Source: Lepidurus packardi
Lineage: Eukaryota > Arthropoda > Branchiopoda > Notostraca > Triopsidae
Assembly: GCA_023053545.1 (NCBI GenBank)
Contig: JAKZAN010000005.1
Location: 5,890,001 to 5,954,000 of the forward strand
Direction of reading: 5' to 3'
Length of the DNA stretch: 64,000 nucleotides
Position 1 is the first letter of the stretch. The number at the start of each line of letters is the position of its first letter. The notes beneath the pieces are model-generated. The model had not been told where the DNA came from, ran no database searches, and worked only from the letters and a program-made list of their open reading frames with translations. The position numbers and the translations under genes were made by a program. Positions 1 through 12,941 of the stretch are shown in pieces.

Positions 1-3000
1 CGACAATACCGTGGCACAAAAAGTAGCGCATTTGTTGGGTCTGCCAGTGACCGATCTCACCAAAGCCTTCTTGAAACCACGTATCAAAGTGGGACGAGAT
101 TATGTTACCAAAGCCCAGACTAAAGAACAAGTGAGCTTTGTTTTAATGCTTATATTGACTAATAGGAACGTCGTGGATATCCTGTGTCGCTGTCAGGTTT
201 CATTGTTAGGAAAGTTGGTTCGTTAATTGGTTTCGTTCTGAAATAAGAAACTCGCCAATGAAAAAAAAATATTATTAGCAACATTGCTAGCATTATTAAC
301 CAAACAGTTTTATTAACGCTTGACAAATGTCTACTATTAAGTGGAAAGCTCACGGCAAAATTTGCTATGTTAAGCCTTAAGATTTCAACAATGAAAGGGA
401 ATTTTGATGTTTCAAATAATCGAAAGTTTTGACTGAATCTACTCTAGGAAAGATATATCATAACAATTCTCACTTTCAATTTCACAAAAAAGAGCCAAAA
501 AGACATAATTGAAAAAACACGAATGATACATTCGTCATTGAGTCGAAACTTGTTAGTGAGCACATACTTCTGCTCATAATTATATAGTTAATCATGGAAC
601 ATTTTGTTGTCGTCAGTTATGTTGCTGAGAAGCCGCTGTGTTGAATTTATACATGACTCTAATGGCGAGTATATGTTAGGTGGAATTCGCCGTGGAAGCT
701 TTGGCCAAGGCCTGCTACGAACGTATGTTCCGGTGGTTGGTAAATCGTTTAAATCGTTCTTTGGATCGCACGAAGCGTCAAGGCGCCTCTTTCATCGGTA
801 TTTTGGATATGGCCGGTTTCGAGATCTTCGAGCTCAACTCGTTCGAGCAAATGTGTATCAATTACACCAACGAGAAGCTTCAGCAGCTTTTCAACCATAC
901 GATGTTCATCTTGGAACAGGAAGAGTACCAACGCGAAGGCATCGAATGGAAGTTTATCGACTTTGGTCTCGATCTACAGCCTACGATCGATCTAATCGAG
1001 AAACCTATGGGAATCTTGGCTCTTTTGGATGAAGAGTGTTGGTTCCCCAAAGCTACAGACAAAACCTTCGTGGACAAACTCGTTTCCTCGCATACGGTCC
1101 ACCCCAAATTTATGAAAACCGATTTCCGTGGCGTAGCCGACTTCGCCATCATTCACTACGCCGGCAAAGTTGATTACTCCGCTGCCTTGTGGTTAATGAA
1201 GAACATGGATCCTTTGAACGAAAACGTAGTCTCGTTACTCCAAACTTCCCAAGATCCATTCATCGCCCTCATCTGGAAAGATGGTAAAAGTTTTGTTTGG
1301 AAATGAAAAGACGCGGGAAATTTAATATAAATTTTTCTGTGGGTAATCTTTAGCCGAAATTGTGGGAATGGCCCAACAAGCTATGACAGACACCCAATTC
1401 GGCGCACGTACGCGTAAAGGCATGTTTCGCACCGTTTCTCAGTTGTACAAAGAACAGCTGGGCAAACTTATGGCCACCTTGAGAAATACCAATCCCAATT
1501 TCGTTCGCTGCATCATCCCGAATCATGAGAAACGTGCCGGCAAGATTGACGCGGCTCTCGTGTTGGATCAATTACGTTGCAATGGTGTATTGGAAGGCAT
1601 TCGTATTTGCCGACAAGGATTTCCTAACCGCATTCCCTTCCAAGAATTCCGCCAACGGTAATGTACAATTTAAATTTTCCATAATAGTGAGAGTATTATG
1701 CTGTAAATATTGTCAGATTTTATAGTATATTCTTAAATAATTTGTGACAGTGATTGCACAAGAATTTTATATCCAATTTTAATTGAATTAAAGGTTCGAT
1801 TTTTGTTTGTAAAGAAACCGTTCTTAATTAGGAATAATATTATTCTTCTGGAAATCTTGGAAAGCGTTATTGGTTTTGTGACGGTGGTACAGTAGCTTTA
1901 ATGTTTTAATTTTCGGCTTTACTTAAAGGTACGAACTGTTGACGCCTAATGTGATCCCCAAAGGGTTCATGGACGGCAAGAAAGCGTGCGAGAAGATGAT
2001 CCAAGCCTTGGAATTGGACCCCAACTTGTACCGCATTGGTCAGTCCAAGATTTTCTTCCGGGCTGGTGTGCTAGCTCATTTGGAAGAAGAACGGGACTAC
2101 AAAATCACCGATCTAATTGTCAATTTCCAGGCTTACTGCCGTGGATCTTTGGCGAGAAAGTACGTTTTCCTTCTTGCTCAATTTTTTGTTATTTTATTTT
2201 TTTATTATTTGTGTTTTATTCATATTATTTTTTATTAAAGTTACAGATTTAAGGTTGCCGGCTAACTTGTGTTCTTTTGGTTGAAATTATAGGAATTTCC
2301 ATAAGCGTGTGCAACAACTGAATGCCATTCGCATCATTCAACGCAATTGCGCTGCGTATTTGAAGTTGCGTAACTGGCAGTGGTGGCGTCTTTACACCAA
2401 GGTGAAGCCTTTACTGCAAGTGACGAAACAAGAAGAGAAATTGGTGCAAAAAGAAGACGAATTGAAGCAAGTGAAGGACAAACTCGACCAGCAAGTCAAC
2501 CAACAACAGGAGGCTGAGAAGAAGTTGCAGCAGTTGGTGGAAGAAAAAAGCATCTTGGCCGAACAACTACAGGTAGGAACTAGCACACCATATTTGTTTT
2601 TACAGTTATTTCCGTAGAGATAATTGCAAACATTGACCAATGTCTCGCGCAAAAGTAATCGGTTGAACATTTTATCGAAACCTTTTTTCCGGTTTTAAAC
2701 CGCACATTACCTTCTTTTACAATATTACATCTTTTTCGCTAATTTTATTTCGCAATCAGGTTCCCTTGATGGTTGTAATTTTATCTGTAGTCTCCCTCTG
2801 GTATAAGTGTTGTTATTGCTATTACTTTAAGAATATTATTGTGAGTAGTGCAATTATTATACGTGATTACATTTTTCAAAATCGATTATTGAATATAATT
2901 GATTAAAATTATCATAATATTAATGTATTACATCTATCGATATCGATTTTGAACTTTTGTTCAAATACCAGTTTCCCCCCCAACGTTTTCAACTTTGCAA

Positions 3001-6000
3001 ACTGTTGCAGAGTTTCGAAGCGCAATCTTTCTCATAGTAGTGTTAAAGACTAACACACGCTTTTTTGGATAGGCTGAGACGGAATTATGTGCGGAAGCAG
3101 AGGAAATGCGAATGCGTCTGTCTGCGCGAAAGCAAGAATTGGAAGAAATCTTGCACGATATGGAAGCTCGCGTAGAAGAGGAAGAGGAGCGTTGCGTTAA
3201 GTTGACTGACGAGAAAAAGAAACTCCAGTTACACATTACCGACTTGGAGGAGCAGTTAGAAGAAGAGGAAGCCGCCCGCCAGAAATTACAACTTGAGCGT
3301 GTCCAAAGTGAAGGCAAACTCAAGAAATTGGAAGAAGACCTGGCTGTATTGGAGGACGCCAATCAAAAATGGGTAAAAGAGAAGAAACTGTTAGAAGACC
3401 GTGCAGGAGATTTATCCCAAGCCTTGGTCGAAGAAGAAGAAAAATCCAAGCATTTGGCCAAATTGAAGACCAAGCACGAAGCCACCTTGGTTGACCTGGA
3501 AGAGCGTTTGTTGAAGGAACAGACCACCCGACAAGAATATGAACGAGCAAAACGCAAAGTCGAAACGGAGTTGCAGGATGTCCGCGACCAATTGAATGAA
3601 AAGAAAATCCACGTCGAGGAAATGCAACTACAGTTATCTCGGCGTGAAGAAGAGCTCACGCACGCCATGATGAAAGTAGACGAGGAAGCCGCGGCTAAAG
3701 CAGTCATGCAGAAACAAGTCCGTGAGCTGGAATCCCAATTAGCGGAGATGGGTGAAGATTTGGATGCCGAAAAAGTGGCACGTGCCAAGGCCGAAAAACA
3801 AAAGCGAGACCTCAATGAAGAATTAGAAGCACTCAAATCAGAGCTGCTAGACTCCCTCGACACGACCGCTGCGCAACAGGAACTGCGCACCAAACGTGAG
3901 CAAGAACTCGCCTCTCTGAAAAAGAACCTGGAGGATGAAACCGGCTCCCATGAGATCCAGATCACCGAAATGCGTCACAAACATGGTCAGGAATTAGCTG
4001 AGACTCGTGAGCAGCTGGATACCCTACGCAAATCGCGCGCGACCCTCGAAAAGGCTAAAGCGACACTCGAAGCCGAAAACGCAGATCTAGCCAATGAAAT
4101 CAAGTCAATCACCGCCAGCAAAACCGAATCCGAGCGACGTAGGAAGCAATTGGAGACCCAGTTGTCGGAATTGCAGTCACGATTGTCAGATTCCGAGCGT
4201 GGGCGTGGCGAGGGGGCGGAGCGGTTCTCCCGTTTGCAGGCGGAATTGGACGCGATTAATGCGCAGTACGTTGAGACCGAAGCGCGTTTGGCTTCGGCCA
4301 CGAAGGCGCAGACGTCGGCTGAGCAGCAGTTGGCGGAATTGCAAATGTTGTTGGAGGAAGAAACAAAACAGAAGTTGGACTTGCAGTCGCGTCTGCGCCA
4401 TATGGAAGCTCAGAGCGAATTGCTGCACAACCAATTGGAAGACGAAGAAGAAGCCAAGAAGACGCTGGAGAAACAGCTGGCGACCATTAATCTGCAACTT
4501 GTCGAGTATAAGAAGCGCGCGGAAGAAGATTCCGAGGTGGCACTGCAGTTGGAGGAACTAAAGAAGAAAACTTGCAAAGACATCGACGCTTTGCATCGCC
4601 AAATCCAAGAACTGACTGCCAATAACGATAAACTGGACAAGTCTCGTAAAAAACTCCAAGCCGAGCTGGATGACGTCACTGTGGACTTGGATTCGCAGCG
4701 CGCACGCGTGATTGAGTTGGAGAAGAAACAACGTAACTTTGATAAGGTTTTGGCAGAAGAAAAGGCGGTTAGTGAGCGTTATGCCAATGAGAGGGATTTG
4801 GCGGAAAGGGAAGCGCGCGAAAAGGAAACCAAGGTTTTGTCCTTGAACCGCGAACTCGAGGACGCGTTCGGGAAATGCGATGAGTTAGAGCGGACCCGGC
4901 GTCAATTGCAAAACGAGTTGGATGACTTGGCTAATTCACAAGGCACAGCCGACAAGAACGTGCATGAGCTCGAGAAAGCCAAACGCGCCCTGGAATCGCA
5001 ATTGGCGGAACAGAAAACGCAGATTGAGGAACTAGAAGATGAGCTACAGCTGACTGAAGACGCGAAATTGCGCTTGGAGGTGAACTTGCAGGCTGCCAAG
5101 GCCCAACATGAGCGTGATTTACAAGCCAAGGAGGAGCAAGCCGAGGAGAAGAGGCGAGGCTTGGTAAAGCAGTTGCGTGATCTGGAAATCGAGCTGGACG
5201 ACGAGCGTAAACAGCGTGCGGCGTCTTCGGCGGCCAGGAAGAAGCTTGAAGGCGATTTGAAGGAACTGGAGTCGCAACTGGAGATGGCTAATAAGCTTAA
5301 AGAAGACGCATTGAAGCAGTTGAGGAAGCTTCAAGCCCAGATGAAGGATTACCAGCGAGATGCTGAAGAAGCCCGTGCTGGACGAGATGAGATGCTTGCG
5401 TTGCTCAAGGATGGGGAGAAGAAGGTGAAGAATCTGGAAGCGGAGTTATTGACGTTGACGGAAGAACTCGCGGCCGCTGAACGCGCTCGCAGGGCGGCGG
5501 AAGCTGAACGAGATGATTTGGCGGAAGAATTGGCGTCGATTGCCAACCGAGGCACGTTAATGGCTGACGAAAAACGACGCTTTGAAGCTCGTATTCAAGC
5601 GTTGGAAGAAGAACTGGAGGAAGAACAGTCGAACAGCGAGACGTCGCTGGAACGCGCCCGGAAAGCACAGTTGAACGTGGACCAACTTAATACGGACTTG
5701 TCGGCGGAGAAAACAGTGTCCCAGAAACTGGAGAACCAACGCTCCTTGTTGGAACGGCAGAACAAGGAACTGAAATCGAAATTGTCGGAACTGGAGACTT
5801 CGCAACGAGCCAGGACCAAAGCGACCATTACGGCTTTGGAAGCTAAGGTGGTTAATTTGGAGGAGCAATTGGACAACGAAGCCAAAGAGCGGTTGATGCA
5901 GGCCAAGAATAACAGAAAGTTGGAGAAACGGCTCAAGGAGATGTTGTTGCAATTGGAGGATGAGCGTCGCCACGCGGACTCTTATAAAGAGCAATTGGAG

Positions 6001-8037
6001 AAGTCCAATAATCGCGTCAAGGCCCTTAAGCGACAATTGGACGAGGCCGAGGAAGAAATTAGTCGAGAAAAGGCACAGCGTAGGAAAGCACAGCGCGATA
6101 TGGAAGACGCTATGGAAACCCAAGAAACTGTGTCGCGAGAATTGTCTTCGCTGAAAAGTAAAATGAGGTAAATTGTGAAACAAATCTTTATTCAAAACCT
6201 TAGACCGTCTGGCAAGTCAAGCTCAAATAATTCGATTTCAGCTCATGTCAATCTTAGAAGCCTAGTTCGAGTCTTTTGGCATAATTTTCAATCCGTAAAC
6301 GAATAGATCGATTCATGTTTTATTTTAGCGTACCTTAAGACTCCGGTATACCTTAGCTTATTGATGGAAACGAGTCACAGATGACTCTGATATTTGTTAT
6401 TATTTTGCGCAACAAGTTATCCGGTTTCACAACCGGAGATAACAATGACACGAAGTCTGTCATATGGTTGCAAAACGTTCCCCGGGAAATAGAATGACAA
6501 AAGGGTGTCACTCGAGTTGAAAAGTGGTAGTTGGATTGGAAATGCATTAGGTTAGGTTAGCGTAGTTCAGGTTAGGTTAACTTAGGTTAACGTATTCTCA
6601 TCAACTTTCATTGATGAGGATCGATTAACTTTTAATCGATTGACTTTTAATAGTCAAGTTTTAATTGGTTTTTAATTATTGTACTTTCTTTCACTCCATT
6701 AGCTTAAAAAAAGAAAAATTCTTTGTCCGAAACTGACTCAGTAGTGTCATTTTTGACAGCGGAATACATTACATACGTTTGTCAGGAAATCCCGAGAACA
6801 TGAACGTGAATTCCCCATGCTAACCGCCTATACCAAGCTAAGATATACGGGACCCTTAAAGGGAACTGCAACAAAGCCAAATTTAATTTTTTAAAAACAT
6901 AAGTCAACATTTTTGTTTTTTACTTGTGTAATCCTTTCCATTATGCGTGAAGTAACAATTAAACTATTAAAGAAAGAAACATTGAAAAGCATAGTTACAC
7001 GTGGCTTTCTGGCATGGTATTCGTACCCATGTTGGCAGAGAGTTTTGTTTACTGTTTTTGGCAATAAACAGTAACCATAGAAACGAACTCGGCAAACTAC
7101 GCCACGTCTCTGACGTTATCTCCGAAGTTCGCAAGCCAATAACTTGTGAACGGCAATGCAAAACAAAATTTAAACAGGTCACCGTTCTTGGAACTCAAAG
7201 CACGACAAATCAATAAAAATCTCAAGATGTTACATGGATGGCTATCGCTTCTAATCTTGGCTTAACCCGTAGTTTAATGTCAAACTAATACTAATTTTTT
7301 CAATTTTACTTTAAAACGTTGTTTTACCTTAAGGTGCGCTTTCTTATAGCGTCATAGGGTTCATGTTTAATCATAGAACGGTAAGTTGGAATTTCCTCAC
7401 CGAAAGTTAGGCTTATTACGTTAGATGCTCCGTTTTCTTGTCTGGTTGCTAGATGACAAGCTTTTTTATGTCGAAACGCTCGATTTGCCTTATTCCTGTT
7501 TTATCACGTTTCGTCATCTAGCTTTGTCATTATCAGGACACACTCACTTCTCCGTTTCAGCGCTGCAACTTTATTCTTGAGAATTGCGTCTCTAATTTGG
7601 TGCGAAACAACCAGCCGGGCCAGTCTGTATGTTTCTAGCGGCAATTTTGATCCTTGTAATCAAACCGTGATAGAAACTAGGCGTGTAATGCTTTCAGTTT
7701 AAATAAGTCTGACCAAGTATAGCCTAATGGGAATGGTTAAAACGTTTAATTTTTTTATGTCAATGACTTCATCGTGACAGTTGATATGACGTCCTGTTGA
7801 AAATATTAATCGAGTTTTAGACTTCCTTTTTGAGCTCAACACTTTTTCTTGAATCGTTAATCGTTTACTGTATGAATATGCTCGTTATTCTTATCGAATA
7901 ATTTATTTTGCAGGCGTGTTCCAGCCCCTGCCGGACTTGGTTTGAGCCGTTTGGGTGGTACTAAGCGTGGTTCGGTGCCTGGTGACGATTCTTGCAACGC
8001 GGGCGATGAGTCTATGGACGGTGAAGATGAGAAGTAA
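1..8037 (+). CDS. zip: Non-muscle myosin II heavy chain (3' part, 5' truncated by window)
   Basis: Actin-based motor of cytokinesis, cell shape and morphogenesis. Exons read by splice motifs: 2-130, 680-1283, 1354-1657, 1929-2159, 2293-2572, 3073-6167, 7914-8037; phases agree and give about 1,588 residues to the TAA at 8035-8037. The first exons are the rear half of the motor ([46 protein letters not shown], the reactive-thiol region [18 protein letters not shown]). An IQ-type neck follows ([18 protein letters not shown]). One 3.1-kb exon then encodes almost the whole heptad-repeat coiled coil, and the last exon a short acidic non-helical tailpiece ending GEDEK. The neck and the rod start ([12 protein letters not shown]) are typical of non-muscle rather than sarcomeric myosin II. 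The 1.75-kb last intron carries a decayed transposon copy. The ATP-binding part of the motor lies left of the window. No poly-A signal was obvious. Confidence 0.95.
6395..6765 (-). repeat. Family-2 repeat, truncated copy a, with TTAGG-like motifs
   Basis: Intronic sequence sharing several blocks with the repeats at 27581-28404, 45588-46262 and 60715-61105, in the opposite orientation to them. Shared blocks include the stretch around the bases reading GTTGCAAAACGTT, the segment containing TAGTTGGATTGGAAATG, and the run of TTAGGT/TTAGG units at about 6547-6592. Neither terminal inverted repeat seen in the 45.6-kb copy is recognisable here, so this is a fragment. It sits in the last intron of the myosin gene. 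Confidence 0.6.
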
Positions 8038-11000
8038 TGCTTCGGGAATGTGCCGGCGAAGAAAGAAAGAAAAAATTATATTTCACAACACAGAGACACA
8101 GAAGGGTTTTTTATGCCGCTGCTGCCAAACTACAATTTTTTAAGTTAATTTCTTTTGGTAACGTTATATATAGGGAGCAAAACTTATTTTGCCAAGTTAG
8201 TTATTAACTGGGTTAGAGAGTGCGAATTTGCCAATTTAGGTCTCTATTGTGTTGTAGTTTCCAAGCTGTTTGGAAAAGAAATTGTTTCTCCCGTCCTTCT
8301 AAGGAACTTTTGTTTTCTTGGGTTTTTCTGTTAAATTTTTTTTCTGACGCAAGAGTTTAAAGTATCGTAGTCCGGACTTGCTCCTTTTCCAGCTATGACG
8401 GTTGTCTAACGATAAGTTATGTCAAGTGCCTCCTTCAAAGAAGTCAGCCTAGATTCCACCCTATCCCGAAAAAAAAGTTCTCCCAAAAGCTGTAAACATT
8501 TTTTTGTTTCATTCGTCTTAGAAGCTATGGAACACAAAGGTTTACAAATGTAATTGAAAATTTAAAGTAAAAAATTTTTCAGGTATTTCGCATTGAACAA
8601 ATTAGGGGGACATTCCGATTTGGGGTCTTTTTTCCCCCTTTCTCTTTTTGCTACGGGAAACGCCTTATTTTTGGCGAGCGTTTAGAATTTCTTTTTCTTT
8701 CTAGAACACGATTGCATTCCGACGCGACTTTCTTTCGTGTGTTGTTCCGACCGGTATATTTTTTAGCACCCGAAAGAACATCTTTTAATTAGAAAGTTCC
8801 AGGAAATTTTTCACCTATTAACGGTGTATGGATTGGTTTCCTCAAAAGTTGTCAGGTGTCCTGGAGAATTAGATAACGGAATTGAAGTACAGAAGTGTTT
8901 TCCCAATAAGCGTTCCCTTTTATCTATAGATCGGGTGTATGGGTTAACCTAGGCCAAGGTACTTGATATGAACATTGAGGGGATCGAGTTAACCTTATCG
9001 TAAACGACCGAACCACGTGAGTTTCTTTTGTGAGAAAAACGAACACCACTTTGATTAGTTCGCTGTAAGCTTATACGATGAAAAAAAAAACACTTTATCT
9101 TGTTCTTCTATTATAGCTAGTTTTGCAGTTGCTGAGCCATTCCCTACTGAACTTTTTTTGCACTTTTTCTCTGACTAGCTTTCGCAGTCGACAGGTTGGA
9201 ACCCAAGTACAAGTGCTTTGCGGGCTGAACAAGGAAGTTATTAGGTGGCGATATTTGCATGTCATGCATTAGGTAGTAGTTTTGAGTTAAGGTTGTCTTG
9301 GCAGACAAAGCAAGCAAGTGCAAAATAAAACAGCAGCCGAAAACGGCGATTCCGCGATAGCTTGACATTGGAAATGATTCAAGAAGCTTTGTAAAGTAAA
9401 TAATTTTGGTTATTAGCTTGATTGTACCGCCTTTTCCCCTTTCAAAGTTTACAAGCCTTTATTGGAACCTTTTGTAATCATGGTGAATGAATCAATAAAA
9501 ATATGCAACCAAGTCGTTTGTGGGAGTTCAGTCTCCGGCAAAATTTGATTAAGCTCGAGATATGGAGATCTGTATGATTTTGATATCACAATGATAATTG
9601 TGATATCATATAAAATAAATATAGCTAAATTAAATAAAAATATAAACAAGTTATTCATATAATTAATTAAGTAGAAGTTCTTTTGGTTTTCGTTGCGTGT
9701 CTTGCAAATCCCAAGAGGGCAAGCAAGAGACCATTTAAGAAGGTTTGTACAGGTTTTTTGCTCTACGTCCTCAAGGAGCGAGGCATTGACCCTTTTTCTG
9801 GGAATAATAAAGCTGCTCATCCGCGGGGATATGCACACGTCCTCATTCACCTTCGTTAAGCAGAAGCTCCCTTAAGTTTATAAGGTCATCATATAAATTT
9901 GGTCGCTAATGGCCATTGGGTGTATGGCGTGGGTTCACCTTGGGATCGAATGAAATGTTTATTCCGCTTTGAACCTGATGGATGGGTACACTAGAGAACG
10001 CAATTGTTTTTATGTTTCCTCGTATAACACTTGTCAGTGGGGAACAGTGGATTATGTTTCCGAGAATTCCATTGTTGAGTGTACTGTACAAGTTGAGTAA
10101 CGGGCGTTTACAGCTTGACTCATGCAAATGTAAACTGCTTCCTTCTAAACACTGGATAAGTTTTTTTTTTCGTTTTTGTACATCGATATTACAAAAGTTA
10201 AAATACAAGGACTCAACGACTTATTTGAGTATTTCGCGGAATATTACATGAAGCTTTAAAGCCAATTGACAAGTTTTCACGCCTAACAGCCACCGCTCCG
10301 GTGTCTTTCAAACTTGCTACATCAGCTACATCCTTGAATAATGTAGTATCATATCCTTCCTGTTCTATTTACATTAGAGAAGGCAAAGTTTTTGTCGTTG
10401 TACGTATTGTTTTCCTTGACAGGTTACGCAAATACCTAGTTCCTCGCAAATAGTGAAGTCATTTTTGAGTAAGCAACACATGTTGCACCATTGTCATGAG
10501 GAATTATACGCCTGTTGAGGCACGGATATTTGTCAGGTTCCGATTCAAACGTAGTGCAGGTGCGGTTATAAAGGTTTCAAGGAAATGTGGTGTAAGAGAA
10601 AGGCTTTTTTGGCTTACGTCATTATCGTTGTGTTACAAAGGGGCGAAGGAAAAAGGCATTTCCTTGCTCGTCTTGTCATCCACAAGCTTGCGAGACCGTG
10701 CTGTGTCGCACCTGAGCTGATTACCGCTTTGGAGTTAACCAGAAATGGATTTCTATTGGTCATTCTTACCCAGAAATTGTTCATAGGGAAATTACGGCCG
10801 GGCAGTGAAGCGGATATTTCTTTCAAGGAAAGGCATGAGCCATTCTTTTTCTGTGTATCCTCAATTGCTTTTTGGTTTACCCACACCACTTTCTTATTAC
10901 GCTTGTAGATAAAAATATAAACCACTGAGTATAGACTATGAGATATATGTTTTCTGATAATGATCAGAAATTGCGCTTCGGGCTTTATCTCATAATTTTT

Positions 11001-12941
11001 ACTAACTAAATGATGACCACTCAAGGCTAATTGAAACTGCTTGGACATATTTCGCGAGTTCTGGAATAAGCCAAGAATAATCCTGCTAACCTTTTGAAGT
11101 ATTTTCTCATCTTTCTAGGCATCCCATTCCGTTTAATTAACGTATATAAGTTGTCAGTGTCAATAGGAGGTTCATTAGCATTCCGAACGTACTGCGTCGG
11201 ATTATATCGTATATGTAATGGTGACTTTGCCGTACCGCGGTGCACGGGATTGTTAGTCGCACGAATGAGTCTTCAATTAGCAAGAGTACGTGAACTCCGT
11301 GACAGTCTGTGGTGTACCTAGACAGATGGGAAAGATAAATCCGTACCGCATGACCCGTGTGTATAAAGCCAGTAAAAAACGAGTATATACTAGAACAGGT
11401 CTTGCGTAATTCTTCTCTATACATGAAGCTATTATATTTGTTATTGTTAGGAGATACAAAATTAAACGCTCGGGGTTTCGTCAACATAAATTTTTTTTAA
11501 TGAAGCAGAGGCCTTGTTTAGAAAAAAATGAATTGAATGACAAACAAGAGGGGGGCGTAATAACATTGCAAGCCTATGTTTACTTCAAACCCAGCGTACT
11601 TGACGGTGAAGCCCACCTTTTGCGCCTGGCGTCAGCCCTGGAAGTTTACGTTATGCGAAAGCGGCGGAATTGACGTTCCTGGAAAACACTTGTTTTAAGG
11701 GGAGTCTGACAAACCCGTCCCAAAGCGGGTGAGCTGTTTGGGTGGGGCTGGTTATTTTCAATGGACATAGTACGGAGAATCCTATACGTGTGGCGTATGG
11801 CCATGCGTTGCAGATGCCTTGGAAACTTAGTGCTAAGGGAAAAATTGAATACCCAGCTTAAAGGACGAATACTTTCCGAGAGAACGGTCAAAATGGGAAA
11901 TGGATAGAGTCCTTTCTTGTAACAACCCATTTCTGCGCTGAGCGCACCCAAGTGGCCTTCATTATAAATTACATATTAGAACGACTCTTACTCCGCCTTT
12001 AGCTGTTTAAGGTGGAGTAAGGCTTGAAAATGAAAAATATGTGTTATAGACCAAATGACGTTTTGTGGATAAAGAAATCCTATGTCAGTATGCATTAACT
12101 GAGTAATTAATTGTTTAGTGTCCCTTTCCTCCAAATTTCAAATTTCCCTACCTTTATAACATTTCCCCCTTTAAACGGATGTGCACGGGTGATGTTTGAT
12201 ATTTACTGCGTCGCTCGCCGCTGGGATCGCTGCATGTCTCCCTGTCTCAATTCTTATCCTTTATTGCCTGCACGTATACACCCATTTTTTTGGGAAGCTA
12301 CATTCACCCAGTCGAAGCTGCGCGCGCAGCTTGACGGCTTGGAGTCCATACCCAGAGCTCGGGCAGAAAGTAACGTGTCTCGTTTCTTCGGTCAGTAGAC
12401 TAACTGGCATCGATCGGTGAGGGGAACGTAGTGGAACGAATCGTGTCATATGCTTAAAACCCTCCGTTGGTTACACCAGAGAAGCAGTTGTTTTCGAATT
12501 GGATACAATTAGTGTTTCTATTGTTGAGCTTTGCTAGCTACAAATTGTCTTTGTGACGCCTTTCGGGTATGAGCTGGAGAGCTATCAATTTGCACTTATT
12601 GCACCGACAGCCCAAGCAGGCGTCATCTAGTCCGTGTTCTTCGGGGCTAGTTTCTTGGAAGAGGATAATTCTGGAAAGGAGCCGTTCTCGGAATTGCGCC
12701 ACTTTGTTATTGAAGCTCTGCTGTATCCAGGATATTCGACAGAATAAAAAGGTAAAAAGCATAAGGTCCTAAAGGGGAAAAAATGCTTATTTCCCGTTAT
12801 GGTTGATTCCTTGATGCATTATTCAGTCATGTTTACCTTTCTCAGAGTGAAGTAAGAAGTGAACGTGCGTGTGTTTGAAGATCCCACAATCTTTCACAAG
12901 GAAGGAAGGAACATCTCGGAAACGGCGGTTGAAGCTTACTG
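8038..12941. other. Intergenic region between myosin and SOCS genes
   Basis: The first few hundred bases are presumably the myosin 3' untranslated region. Beyond that I see no conserved protein, tRNA or rRNA. Open frames are short and none resembles a known domain. Only the signal-peptide-like frame at 9144-9368 is listed separately. The promoter and 5' leader of the SOCS gene should lie just before 12942, but no clear TATA box was recognised. Confidence 0.6.
9144..9368 (-). CDS. Possible small secreted protein (single-exon ORF)
   Basis: A 74-codon open frame whose first 23 residues look like a signal peptide: polar start MSSYRG, hydrophobic core (IAVFGCCFILHLLAL), then a small-residue Ser-Ala site. 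The remainder is short and polar with a basic C-terminal end (RKSAKKVQ). I do not recognise it, there is no supporting splice structure, and a frame of this length can occur by chance in AT-rich DNA. Only the N-terminal character argues for a gene. Confidence 0.2.
   Translation of the reverse strand: MSSYRGIAVFGCCFILHLLALSAKTTLTQNYYLMHDMQISPPNNFLVQPAKHLYLGSNLSTAKASQRKSAKKVQ

Noticed and set aside
3363..5936. Many long minus-strand and other-frame ORFs opposite the myosin rod (up to 212 codons)
   Set aside because: They are shadows of the heptad-repeat coding frame; compositions are Ser- or Leu/Gln-rich as expected from reading coiled-coil codons in other frames.
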